A stretch of DNA of 64,000 nt, taken from assembly GCF_035658495.1 (NCBI RefSeq), contig NZ_CP141945.1, positions 1,244,001 through 1,308,000 on the forward strand, in the 5' to 3' direction. The notes beneath the pieces were generated by a model. The model ran no database searches, was not told the origin of the DNA, and saw nothing but the letters and a program-made list of their open reading frames with translations. Numbering within the stretch: the first letter of the stretch is position 1; each line of letters opens with the position of its first letter. This document shows positions 1 through 7,882 of the stretch, one piece after another. The DNA is from Novosphingobium sp. RL4 (GTDB lineage: Bacteria > Pseudomonadota > Alphaproteobacteria > Sphingomonadales > Sphingomonadaceae). A program made the translations under genes and the position numbers.

Positions 1-656
1 CGCTGGCCTGTGCGACGGCGCTGGAACTCGGCAGCCGCGCTGCGGACGGGGACGCGCGGGCGCAGTGGCTGTCGCTCGCGCAATTCCTGTTGCCCATCGT
101 AAAGGACGGCGCGGCGCGGCTCGCCTTCGACGTGGCGAGCGAGGCGCTGCAGGTGCTGGGCGGGGCCGGCTATACCTGCGAATGGCCCGTCGAGCAGCGG
201 CTGCGCGATGCGCGGGTCTTCTCCGTGTTCGAAGGGACCAGCGGCATTCAGGCCATCGACATGCTTCACCGCCGCCTCTGGCGCGAGGAGGGCGAGGGGC
301 TGGCGCGCTTCCTTGCATGGGCGCGCGGCGAATTGCGGGATGGCGAGCCCTCCCGCCAACTGGCGCAAGTGCTGGACCTGCTGGAGCGGACCGCCGCCGA
401 TCTTTCGGCCATGCGGGGCGCGGCGCGAGGGGCAGAGGCCGGCGCGACAGCCTTCCTGGACTTGTGCGGCATGGCCGCCTGCGGCTGGATGGCGCTACGC
501 CTGGTCCACCGCGCGGGCGACGATGCGGCGGGCAGGCGCATGAAGGCGGCGGCGCGTTTTCATCTCACCGAATTGCCCGTTCGCGCCGAAGCGCAGGCCG
601 GGCTGGCGCGCCTTGGTGCGCAGCGGCTGGAGGGGATCGCCGCGCTTCTCGATTAG
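1..656 (+). CDS. Acyl-CoA dehydrogenase, C-terminal part (5' end outside window)
   Basis: The open frame enters from the left edge (codons in phase from base 3) and stops at 656. It shows the C-terminal helical part of an acyl-CoA dehydrogenase, including the conserved stretch GGAGYT followed by EGTSGIQAIDM, which in this family lies next to the FAD and substrate site. About 120 further residues follow, matching the extra C-terminal domain of the larger ~600-residue acyl-CoA dehydrogenases. These enzymes use FAD to introduce an alpha-beta double bond into acyl-CoA and pass electrons to ETF. The N-terminal part and its operon partners are missing, so the substrate cannot be inferred. It runs tail to tail with the MarR gene, 22 bp away. 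The family call is firm. Confidence 0.9.
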   Translation, partial: LACATALELGSRAADGDARAQWLSLAQFLLPIVKDGAARLAFDVASEALQVLGGAGYTCEWPVEQRLRDARVFSVFEGTSGIQAIDMLHRRLWREEGEGLARFLAWARGELRDGEPSRQLAQVLDLLERTAADLSAMRGAARGAEAGATAFLDLCGMAACGWMALRLVHRAGDDAAGRRMKAAARFHLTELPVRAEAQAGLARLGAQRLEGIAALLD

Positions 657-678
657 CGGGCTTTTGGCGGCGCCGCTC

Positions 679-1149
679 TCAGAGGCCGCCGATATCGACG
701 TCGTGAATGCGCTTCAGGAGGGCTGCGAGCATGTGGAACTCGGCATCGGAGAAGCGTTCGCGCAGCCATAGTCCGAGTTCGCCGCTGCGCTCATGCGCGG
801 CGGAAAGCATGGCCACGCCCTGCTCGGTAATTTCCAGCGTCTGGCGGCGGCGATCCTCGGTGGATTGCCCGCGCACGATCAGTTCGCGGCCTTCCAGACG
901 GTTGATGATGCCCATCACCGTGGCGCGGTCCATCTGGAGCGTGCGGCCGATGTCGGCTTGCGAGGTGCCGGGATTCTCGGCGATCAGGAGCATCGCGGTA
1001 AGCTGGGTCTGGGTAATGCCCAGATCGCTGAAGATCTCCGAAAAACGGCGCTGCGTGGCGCTTTGGGCCAGGCGCAGGTGCAGGTCCAGAACGTGATCTA
1101 GCGTGCGACCGGCTGTCAGTCCCGCGAATGTTTCGGCGTCTCTCATCAC
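679..1149 (-). CDS. MarR family transcriptional regulator
   Basis: This 156-residue protein has the normal MarR layout: N-terminal dimerisation helices, a winged helix-turn-helix at about residues 55-115 (LTAMLLIAENPGTSQADIG, then the recognition helix MDRATVMGIINRLEGRELI) and the wing around STEDRRRQTLEIT, then a C-terminal helix. MarR proteins bind palindromic operators as dimers and usually release DNA when an aromatic ligand binds. The gene is divergent from the lignostilbene dioxygenase gene, with 102 bp between the starts, and a palindrome sits in that gap. A second copy lies in the other divergent promoter at 9.35 kb. I infer that it is the local repressor of the biaryl regulon, comparable in role to the MarR-type DdvR described for dehydrodivanillate genes in Sphingobium SYK-6. 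Confidence 0.9.
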   Translation of the reverse strand: MMRDAETFAGLTAGRTLDHVLDLHLRLAQSATQRRFSEIFSDLGITQTQLTAMLLIAENPGTSQADIGRTLQMDRATVMGIINRLEGRELIVRGQSTEDRRRQTLEITEQGVAMLSAAHERSGELGLWLRERFSDAEFHMLAALLKRIHDVDIGGL

Positions 1150-1199
1150 GTCCTGTTGCGAGCGTTTGCGGGAATCGTCAAGCGATGGCTTGGAAAATA

Positions 1200-1220
1200 A
1201 TTGTCAGTGAAGCATACAAT
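1200..1220. promoter_or_regulatory. Candidate MarR operator, copy 1
   Basis: A 21-bp imperfect palindrome with arms ATTGT and ACAAT; the right half reads GCATACAAT. It lies between the divergent MarR and lignostilbene dioxygenase genes, 32 bp before the dioxygenase start. It matches the copy at 9353-9373 in 16 of 21 positions, with all differences at position 6 and positions 9-12. The heptamer ACAATAT is repeated 14 bp further on (1216-1222 and 1230-1236). Binding by the adjacent MarR protein is inferred from position and symmetry. Confidence 0.6.
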
Positions 1221-1251
1221 ATCGCGACGACAATATAAGACTGGAGAGGTT

Positions 1252-2721
1252 ATGGCCCATTTCCCGGAAACCCCGAGCTTTACCGGCTTCAACACCCCAT
1301 CGCGGATCGAGGCGGATATCGCCGACCTTGCGCATGAGGGCACGATTCCGCCCGAACTGAACGGTGCGTTCTTCCGCGTCCAGCCCGATCCGCAGTTCCC
1401 GCCGCGCCTTGGCGACGATATCGCCTTCAACGGCGACGGCATGATCACGCGGTTCCATATCCACGACGGCCGGTGCGACTTGCGCCAGCGCTGGGCCCAT
1501 ACCGACAAGTGGAAGCTGGAACGCGAAGCCGGAAAGGGGCTGTTCGGCGCCTATCGCAATCCGTTGACGGACGATCCCGCGGTGGAGGGCCGGTTCCGCT
1601 CCACTGCGAACACCAATGCCTGGATCTACGCGGGCAAGCTCTGGGCGATGAAGGAGGACAGCCCGGCGCTGCTGATGGACCCGGCGACGATGGAGACCAT
1701 CGGTTTCGAGACCTTCGGCGGAGCCATGCGCGGGCAGACCTTCACCGCGCATCCCAAGGTCGATCCGGTCACCGGCAATATGGTTGCGATCGGCTATGCC
1801 GCCTCGGGCCTCTGCACCGACGACGTGGCCTATTACGAGGTCGGCCCCGATGGCGCGCTGCTGCGCGAGGTGTGGTTCAAGGCGCCCTACTATTGCATGA
1901 TGCACGATTTCGCGATCACCCGGGACTACTTGGTGATGCACATCGTGCCCTCCGTGGGAAGCTGGGACCGGCTCGATAAGGGCCTTCCGCACTTCGGGTT
2001 CGACACGAGCCTGCCGGTCTATCTGGGCGTGCTGCCGCGCCGAGAAGGGGTGACAGGCGAGGAGATCCGCTGGTTCCGCCGCGACAATTGCTTCGCCAGC
2101 CATGTCCTGAACGCATGGCAGGAGGGATCGCGGGTCCACTTCCTCACCGCCGAGGCGAAGAACAACATGTTCCCGTTCTTCCCGGACGTCCACGGCGCGC
2201 CGTTCAACGGCATGGAGGCGATGAGCTATCTGACCGACTGGACCGTGGACATGGCCTCCAACGGCGATAGCTTCGAGGCGATCAGCCGCCTGTCCGATAC
2301 CGCCGCCGAGTTTCCCCGCATCGACGACCGCTTCACCGGGCGCAAGACGCGTTACGGCTGGATGCTGGAGATGGACATGCGCCGCCCGGTGGAACTGCGC
2401 GGCGGCAGCGCGGGCGGGCTGCTGATGAACTGCCTGTTCCTCAAGGACCTCGAAACCGGGCGCGAGCAGCACTGGTGGTGCGGGCCGGTGTCCAGCTTGC
2501 AGGAACCGTGCTTCGTGCCCCGCTTCGCCGATGCGCCCGAGGGGGACGGCTGGATCGTGCAGGTCTGCAACCGGCTGGAGGACCACTGCAGCGACCTGCT
2601 GATCTTCGATGCGCTCGATATCGAGAAGGGGCCGGTGGCGACCATCCACGTTCCGATCCGGCTGCGCTTCGGGCTCCACGGCAACTGGGCCGATGCCGGT
2701 GCGATCGGGCTGGCGGCCTGA
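1252..2721 (+). CDS. lsd: Lignostilbene alpha,beta-dioxygenase (carotenoid cleavage oxygenase family)
   Basis: This 489-residue protein would cleave the central double bond of hydroxylated stilbenes using non-haem Fe(II) and O2, giving two aromatic aldehydes such as vanillin. The start is ATG 1252, which follows GGAGAG and gives the N-terminus MAHFP, also recalled for Sphingomonas LsdA; an upstream TTG at 1201 lies inside the operator. The four iron-binding histidines of the fold are H167, H218, H284 and H476. F59, Y101 and K134, the residues reported as important for binding and activating the phenolic stilbene in LsdA, fall at exactly the same numbers here. That favours stilbene over carotenoid cleavage. 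The gene is alone on its strand and ends against a convergent operon. Whether lignostilbene or a phenylcoumaran-derived stilbene is preferred cannot be read from the sequence. Confidence 0.9.
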   Translation: MAHFPETPSFTGFNTPSRIEADIADLAHEGTIPPELNGAFFRVQPDPQFPPRLGDDIAFNGDGMITRFHIHDGRCDLRQRWAHTDKWKLEREAGKGLFGAYRNPLTDDPAVEGRFRSTANTNAWIYAGKLWAMKEDSPALLMDPATMETIGFETFGGAMRGQTFTAHPKVDPVTGNMVAIGYAASGLCTDDVAYYEVGPDGALLREVWFKAPYYCMMHDFAITRDYLVMHIVPSVGSWDRLDKGLPHFGFDTSLPVYLGVLPRREGVTGEEIRWFRRDNCFASHVLNAWQEGSRVHFLTAEAKNNMFPFFPDVHGAPFNGMEAMSYLTDWTVDMASNGDSFEAISRLSDTAAEFPRIDDRFTGRKTRYGWMLEMDMRRPVELRGGSAGGLLMNCLFLKDLETGREQHWWCGPVSSLQEPCFVPRFADAPEGDGWIVQVCNRLEDHCSDLLIFDALDIEKGPVATIHVPIRLRFGLHGNWADAGAIGLAA

Positions 2722-2734
2722 GGAGGAAGGCCCG

Positions 2735-2777
2735 CAAAAAAGGGGAGAAGCCGCTGCCGGGGCAGGCGGCTTCTCCC
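2735..2777 (-). terminator. Intrinsic terminator of the leftward biaryl operon
   Basis: A perfect 12-bp stem (arms GGGAGAAGCCGC at 2743-2754 and its complement at 2766-2777) encloses an 11-nt GC-rich loop. Read on the minus strand it is followed directly by six T (2735-2740). It lies between the convergent dioxygenase and MFS genes and fits the end of the minus-strand transcript. Confidence 0.85.
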
Positions 2778-2825
2778 AAGCTTCCGGCGGTTGCGGGCCG
2801 AAAAGGCGGATGGGTTCGGCGGAAT

Positions 2826-4460
2826 TCAGTCCGCGATGCCGGCGCGGGCCTTGAGGTTCGCCTCATCCCGGGCGGCGCGGCGGGAAACAAGCAGGATCAG
2901 CACCACGATGGGCACGGCGACCACGTTGATGCTCAGCATCGCCGTGCGCAGATCGCCGGTGATGTCGGATATCAGCCCGACCACATAAGGGCCCACGCCC
3001 ATGCCGAGTATCGTCATGACTAGCAGGTAGAGGCTGGCGGTGAGCCCCCTCATGCGCGGCAGGACCTGATCGTAGAGGATCGCGTAGAGCGGCGGCATCC
3101 ATCCTGTCAGCACGATGCTGTAGACCACGAAGCGCAAGTAGAAGTCCCCGGGCGAAGGTGCCCAGTAGACCCAGAACGACAGCAGTGGCGACAGGCCCAT
3201 CGACATCAGCGCGATTCCCGCCCGGCCGCCGCCGGGAAACCGCTGGTGCAGCCGGTCGGACAGCGGCCCCCAGATCAGCGGGCCGACGATGCCGGTCGCG
3301 GCCGAGAGCAGGCCGAACTGCAAGGCGGTGTCGGCCAGCGAGAGGTGGTAGGTGCGGATCAGGAAGCTGGGGTTGAAGGCCATCATTCCGTAGTTGATCG
3401 TCGATTGCAGCGTGCCCACGGCAATCGCCATGATGAGGGTCGGCGATCCGGCGATCACGCGGAAGGCCTGCCGGTCGCTGGCCTTCACCCCTTGCAGCAG
3501 GTTGACGACGACCAGCAGGCCAATGCCGATCACCAGCCATTGCAGGACGTGCGGATCGATCGCGAAGGCGCCGAAGCCGAGCGGCGGGCGCGGTGACCGG
3601 GCCATGCCGATCCGCGCCAGCACGGTTCCCGCCACCACGATCAGGGCGAGTGCGGCAAAGTTGATGGCCACGCTGCGCAGGCTTGCCCGGCGCAGCGCCA
3701 TGGCCACCCAGTGGCAGCCCGGCGTCACCGCGCCCAGCAGCGAGAGGCTGGCACGGAAGGGATGCGGATCGGGCGGCGTGGCGATGCCGTCCATCACGCC
3801 GCGTTCGGGTTCGCGCAGGCGCCAGAGGAAGATCGAAAGCACGAAGCCGGGCGCGGCGGCCACGAGGAAGGCGAATTGCCAGCCCTTCAGGCCCAGCGGC
3901 GCGGTGCCCGGCACGAAGGCGTCGCTCCACATCTGCGCGGCCAGTCCGCCCAGCACCAGCGATCCGCCCAGCCCCAGCGCAATGGCCGAGGCCATCACCG
4001 CCATCACGAAGCCCCGCCGGTGGCGCGGCCAGTAGTCGTAGATGAGCGAGGTACCCGCAGGCTGCGTCGCCGCTTCGCCGATGCCGACGCAGAGCCGGGA
4101 CGCGGCCAGCATGGCGAAGCTGGAGGTCATCCCCGCCATGGCGGTGGCGGCCGACCAGAACAGGATGCTCAGCGACAGCAGCCGCCCGCGCAGCCAGCCA
4201 TCGGCAAGGCGGCCGACCGGCAGCGAGAACAGCGCGTAGAACAGTGCGAAGACGGTGCCGAACAGCAGGCCCATCTCGGCATCGCCGATACCGAGGTCCT
4301 GTTTGATCGCCGGGGCCAGGATCGCGAGGATCTGGCGGTCCAGCAGGCTCATCGCATTGGTCAGGGCGATCAGCGCCAGCGCGTACCATCCGCCGCGCGC
4401 GACATGGCGGGCCGGACCCGTCGCGACCTGTCCGACCGGCGGTTTCACGTCTGCCTTCAC
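2826..4460 (-). CDS. MFS transporter, last gene of the biaryl operon
   Basis: An integral membrane protein of about 544 residues in the major facilitator superfamily, with roughly twelve hydrophobic segments. The loop after the second segment has the MFS motif LPVGRLADGWLRGR. The start is taken as GTG 4460, which overlaps the stop of the decarboxylase gene in a GTGA junction, so translation is probably coupled; GTG 4448 is an alternative. The frame stays open much further upstream, but that part is antisense to nothing new and simply overlaps the decarboxylase gene. It is longer than the usual 400-450 residues because of an expanded segment between the two six-helix halves. From its operon it probably imports an aromatic acid or biaryl, but the sequence alone does not give the substrate. 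Confidence 0.85.
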   Translation of the reverse strand: MKADVKPPVGQVATGPARHVARGGWYALALIALTNAMSLLDRQILAILAPAIKQDLGIGDAEMGLLFGTVFALFYALFSLPVGRLADGWLRGRLLSLSILFWSAATAMAGMTSSFAMLAASRLCVGIGEAATQPAGTSLIYDYWPRHRRGFVMAVMASAIALGLGGSLVLGGLAAQMWSDAFVPGTAPLGLKGWQFAFLVAAAPGFVLSIFLWRLREPERGVMDGIATPPDPHPFRASLSLLGAVTPGCHWVAMALRRASLRSVAINFAALALIVVAGTVLARIGMARSPRPPLGFGAFAIDPHVLQWLVIGIGLLVVVNLLQGVKASDRQAFRVIAGSPTLIMAIAVGTLQSTINYGMMAFNPSFLIRTYHLSLADTALQFGLLSAATGIVGPLIWGPLSDRLHQRFPGGGRAGIALMSMGLSPLLSFWVYWAPSPGDFYLRFVVYSIVLTGWMPPLYAILYDQVLPRMRGLTASLYLLVMTILGMGVGPYVVGLISDITGDLRTAMLSINVVAVPIVVLILLVSRRAARDEANLKARAGIAD

Positions 4461-5542
4461 AGGGCGAACCAGCGTTCGGCGTTGGTCTGGAAGAACTTGC
4501 GCTTCACCTCCGGAGCCATGTCCATGGCATCGAGCGCGCGGACCTCTCCGGCTTCGTACTGATAGGGATAGTCCATGGCGTACATGACCCGGTCCTCCCC
4601 CATGACCTGCTGGGCGAAACGGATCGCCGGTTCCCAGGCCATCCCGCTGCACGTCACCAGCACGTTGCTGCGGAAGTATTCGGCGATGGTCTTGTTGAGC
4701 GGCTTCATCCGTTCGTAGCGCTGGGAGCGGATTCCGGCCTGGTGCATGTAGTCCAGCCGGTAGAGCCAGTATGGCAGCGCCTCGCCCATGTGGCCGACCA
4801 TGATCTGGAGGTCGGGATAGCGGTCGAAGATGCCGATGGTGATGAGCCGCAGCAGGTGCATCCCGGTTTCCACGCCGAAGCCGTAGATCGCGCCGTCCAG
4901 CCCGGATTCGAGCAGCGGCCCGATCATCGCGTCGGGCGGCGTGCCGGGATGGATGTAAAGCGGCTGGTCGGTATCGGCCAGCGCGCGGAAGATCGGGTCG
5001 AAGGCAGGATCGTCGAGATAGCGGCCTTGCGTGTGGCTGTTGATCTGTACGCCCCGGAAACCCAGCTCGAAAGCGCCGCGCCGGATTTCGCGGGCGGACC
5101 ATTCCGGGTCCTGCGGCGCCACGGCGGTCATGCCGATGAAGCGATCCGGGTGGGCTTCGCAGCGTTCGGCCAGCAGGTCGTTCGCGGAAAGCGCGATGCC
5201 GCGCGCCTCGTCCAGGTCGAGCAGGGGCTGGACGCCCGGCGAAGTGAGCGCGAGCACGGCCTTGTCGATGCCGGTCGCGTCCATGTCGGCGATGCGGCGC
5301 TCGCCGAGATCGAGCAGGCGCTCGATGATCTGCATCGCGCGTTCGCTGGGGCTCTGGGCATAGAACCCCCAGAGCGAGGTCATGCCCCGGTCCGCCGTGC
5401 CGTCGCGCACCATGCGCAAGTAGACGTCGATCTGTTCGCGCGTGGCGAAGGCTTCCTCGGTGGCGATGCGCAGGTAGCCCTGCCTGCCGCCGGTCCTGAG
5501 GGCGCCGGTTTCGGGTGTGGTGGCCGGCAATTCGTCGATCAT
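4457..5542 (-). CDS. ligW: LigW-like 5-carboxyvanillate / 5-carboxyferulate decarboxylase (amidohydrolase family)
   Basis: A 361-residue metal-dependent decarboxylase of the amidohydrolase (ACMSD) superfamily. As I recall the sphingomonad LigW sequence, long stretches are the same, including GYLRIATEEAFAT, FYAQSPSERA, QINSHTQGRYLD and GHMGEALPYWLYRLDYMHQAG. The metal ligands of LigW (Glu19, His188, His241, Asp314) correspond here to E29, H198, H251 and D324, a constant offset of ten. LigW removes the ring carboxyl of 5-carboxyvanillate to give vanillate; paralogues also act on 5-carboxyferulate. The start was set at ATG 5542, which gives an N-terminus similar to LigW; ATG 5554 also follows AAGAGG. 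It lies 16 bp after the aldehyde dehydrogenase and overlaps the MFS gene by four bases, so its carboxyl substrate is probably made by that dehydrogenase. Confidence 0.88.
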   Translation of the reverse strand: MIDELPATTPETGALRTGGRQGYLRIATEEAFATREQIDVYLRMVRDGTADRGMTSLWGFYAQSPSERAMQIIERLLDLGERRIADMDATGIDKAVLALTSPGVQPLLDLDEARGIALSANDLLAERCEAHPDRFIGMTAVAPQDPEWSAREIRRGAFELGFRGVQINSHTQGRYLDDPAFDPIFRALADTDQPLYIHPGTPPDAMIGPLLESGLDGAIYGFGVETGMHLLRLITIGIFDRYPDLQIMVGHMGEALPYWLYRLDYMHQAGIRSQRYERMKPLNKTIAEYFRSNVLVTCSGMAWEPAIRFAQQVMGEDRVMYAMDYPYQYEAGEVRALDAMDMAPEVKRKFFQTNAERWFAL

Positions 5543-5558
5543 CTGCGATCCCATCCTC

Positions 5559-6989
5559 TTATCCTTCGTGGACGGCCTTGGTGACGAGGCAGGCCATGAC
5601 GCCTTCCGGTCCGTCCTCGTGCCCATGTCCCGACCATTTGACCCCGCCGAACGGCGCATCGGCGCCGCCGATCATGGTGGTGTTGATGCCGAGCATTCCG
5701 GTTTCGATCTGCGCGGCGAGGCGTTTCTGCCGTGCCCCGTCGCCGGTCCAGGCATAGGCGGCGAGCCCATAGGGCAGGCGGTTGGCCTCCTCGATCATTG
5801 CCTCCTCCCCGGAGAAGCGGTTGATGAGCGCGACGGGGCCGAACGGCTCCTCGTTCATGATCCGCGCGGAGAGGGGCGTGTCGGACAGCACGGTGGGGGC
5901 ATAGAAGAAGCCGCGGTTGCCGATCCGCTCGCCGCCTGCCTCAAGCCGGGCGCCCGCCGCCACCGCCTCGCGCACGAGTGCGTCGATGGCCTCGACCCGC
6001 CGCGGATTGGCGAGCGGGCCGACCTGGCTCTCCGGCGCAAGGCCGTCTCCCACTTTCAACCCGCGCGCGCGGCGGGCGAAGCCTTCGCGGAAATCCTCGA
6101 ACACCGCATCCTCGACGATGAAGCGGGTGGGCGAGACGCAGACCTGCCCGGCGTTGCGATACTTGTGGCTCACCACGGTATCGAGCACGCGGTCGAGGTC
6201 CACGTCGGCGAAGACCAGCACCGGGCCGTGCCCGCCCAGTTCCATGGTCGTGCGCTTGAGGTCGTCTGCGGCGAGTTTCGCAAGGTGGCGGCCCACCGTG
6301 GTCGATCCCGTGAAGGAGAGCTTGCGGATCACCGGGCTGGCCAGCAGGTGGCGGCTCACTTCGTCCGGCACGCCGAACACGGCTTGCGCCGCGGCCGGCG
6401 GAAGGCCCGCGTCGAGCAGGCACTGCAGCACCGCGAGCGCCGAGGCCGGGGTTTCCTCCGCCGCCTTCAGGATGACCGAGCACCCCGCCGCGATCGGTGC
6501 GCCAAGCTTGCGGCCGGGGTTGCCGATGGGAAAGTTCCACGGTGCGAATGCGGCGACCGGGCCTACCGGTTCATGGACCACGGTAGAGCGCATCCCTTCC
6601 GGGCGCACCAGCGCGCGGCCGTAAAGGCGGAAGCACTCTCCGGCGTAGAATTCGAACAGGCCGATGTTCATGCCTACTTCCACGCGGGCCTCGCTCAGGG
6701 TCTTGCCCTGTTCGAGCACGGCGACATGGGCGATCTCCTCGCACCGCTCGCGCATCAGCCGCGCGGCGCCCTGCAGCACATCGGCGCGCTGCTGCGGCGT
6801 GGATCTTCGCCAGAGGCGGAAGCCGGCGGCGGCCACCTCCAGCGCGCGGTCGAGATCGGCGGCGTCGGCAAGCGGGAGCTGGCCCAGCACTTCGCCGGTG
6901 GCGGGATTGAGCACGGCGTGCGTGCGGCGCGTGCCGCCGGATACGCGTTCGCCGTCGATGATCATGGAAAGCGCGGGGTACTGGATCAT
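5559..6989 (-). CDS. NAD(P)-dependent aldehyde dehydrogenase, probably for aromatic aldehydes
   Basis: A 476-residue enzyme of normal length for the aldehyde dehydrogenase superfamily. The oxyanion Asn is in PWNFP (N152), the cofactor-binding glycines are in FTGSTTVG (227-233), the general base is E250 in ELGGHGP and the catalytic cysteine is C284 in GQVCVSPTR. It would oxidise an aldehyde to a carboxylate. Stilbene cleavage gives vanillin and, from phenylcoumaran stilbenes, a 5-formyl cinnamate. The gene sits directly before the decarboxylase that would use the resulting 5-carboxyl compound, so a 5-formylferulate dehydrogenase (FerD-like) role is an attractive inference. It is the third gene of the leftward operon, 81 bp after the NTF2-like gene. 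ATG 6965 is a possible later start. Confidence 0.85.
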   Translation of the reverse strand: MIQYPALSMIIDGERVSGGTRRTHAVLNPATGEVLGQLPLADAADLDRALEVAAAGFRLWRRSTPQQRADVLQGAARLMRERCEEIAHVAVLEQGKTLSEARVEVGMNIGLFEFYAGECFRLYGRALVRPEGMRSTVVHEPVGPVAAFAPWNFPIGNPGRKLGAPIAAGCSVILKAAEETPASALAVLQCLLDAGLPPAAAQAVFGVPDEVSRHLLASPVIRKLSFTGSTTVGRHLAKLAADDLKRTTMELGGHGPVLVFADVDLDRVLDTVVSHKYRNAGQVCVSPTRFIVEDAVFEDFREGFARRARGLKVGDGLAPESQVGPLANPRRVEAIDALVREAVAAGARLEAGGERIGNRGFFYAPTVLSDTPLSARIMNEEPFGPVALINRFSGEEAMIEEANRLPYGLAAYAWTGDGARQKRLAAQIETGMLGINTTMIGGADAPFGGVKWSGHGHEDGPEGVMACLVTKAVHEG

Positions 6990-7070
6990 GCCTCACCTGG
7001 GCCGGAGGAATGGGAGCCTGTCCGCCGGGGAGGGAGCCCCGGCGGACAGGCGGACGCGCGCTGCGCGTCT

Positions 7071-7835
7071 CTACTCGGCGGGAACGGCGGCGCTGCGTGC
7101 GTTCTCGCGATCGATGTCGCCCTGCCAGCGCTCCGCCACCATGGGCTTTCCGGTAACCGGGTGAGGCAGGTGGAACGGCAGCAGCTTGTGCGTCGGCCAC
7201 AGCCAGTGATCCTCGATCAGGGCATCGGGGCCGCTAGGGTCTTCCGGGTAGAGGGTCTTGGGGAAGGGCACGTATTCGGCCTCGGTGAAGGCCCAGCCCT
7301 TGTCGAAATCGGCGTGCCAGTGCGGGAAGTAGTTGAGCACATGGATGCGCCAGACGCCGTCCACCTTCTTGTAGGTGTTCTCGTAAATGCCGCCTTCCCA
7401 CCACTGGCGCGCATTGGCGGTGAGGGGGTTGGAGGGGTCGGTATAGTCGCGGTGCCGGCCGGCCTGCATCATCGAGCGGGCGCGGGCATGGGCGGTTACG
7501 CCGTCCGCCTCGATGGTGACGATGTCCTGCAGCTGCGGATGGTCGAGCAGGAAGCCGTCGATCGGGCCGTTGTTGCCGTGCGTGAAACGCTTCTGGAACC
7601 GTTCGACATAGAGGCGGTGCACGCCCTCCCGGCCCTTCCACACGCCGCCGAAGAAGCGCACTTCGCCATCTTCGGTGAACAGGTCGATCACCTCGTTGTA
7701 CATGCACTTGTCGATCAGGTAGCCGTAGAGATGCTGGAGCTTGCGCACGTCAAGCTCGTCCTCGCGCACGGTGAGGCGGCGCGCCAGTTCAGCCACTTGC
7801 GCTTCCAGCGCGTTGATCCGGTCAGTGTCGGCCAT
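7071..7835 (-). CDS. NTF2/SnoaL-like protein, candidate diarylpropane lyase or phenylcoumaran decarboxylase
   Basis: A 254-residue cytosolic protein with an N-terminal helix (about residues 5-35) followed by one NTF2-like alpha+beta barrel, recognisable from the early LIDKCMYNEVIDLFTEDGEV segment, the central HARARSMMQAG strand and the WRIHVLNYFPHW strand. The start ATG 7835 follows AAGGAGAG; the open frame extends further upstream into the preceding MFS gene but lacks sense there. Cofactor-free NTF2-fold enzymes in sphingomonads (LdpA) remove formaldehyde from diarylpropanes to make lignostilbene, the substrate of the dioxygenase found nearby. This location makes a stilbene-forming lyase or decarboxylase the best guess. 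Sequence alone proves only the fold; other NTF2-like hydratases or isomerases remain possible. Confidence 0.75.
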   Translation of the reverse strand: MADTDRINALEAQVAELARRLTVREDELDVRKLQHLYGYLIDKCMYNEVIDLFTEDGEVRFFGGVWKGREGVHRLYVERFQKRFTHGNNGPIDGFLLDHPQLQDIVTIEADGVTAHARARSMMQAGRHRDYTDPSNPLTANARQWWEGGIYENTYKKVDGVWRIHVLNYFPHWHADFDKGWAFTEAEYVPFPKTLYPEDPSGPDALIEDHWLWPTHKLLPFHLPHPVTGKPMVAERWQGDIDRENARSAAVPAE

Positions 7836-7882
7836 TTCGGTTCTCTCCTTGTCGTCCTGTTGGTTTTCAATTTGCAGGATCG

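Noticed and set aside
1252..2721. Carotenoid-cleaving oxygenase
   Set aside because: Residues F59, Y101 and K134 of lignostilbene dioxygenases are present, and the neighbours are aromatic-acid genes.
4461..5102. Upstream extension of the MFS frame giving a 758-residue fusion
   Set aside because: The extension is out of frame with, and inside, the well-conserved decarboxylase gene, and has no recognisable domain.
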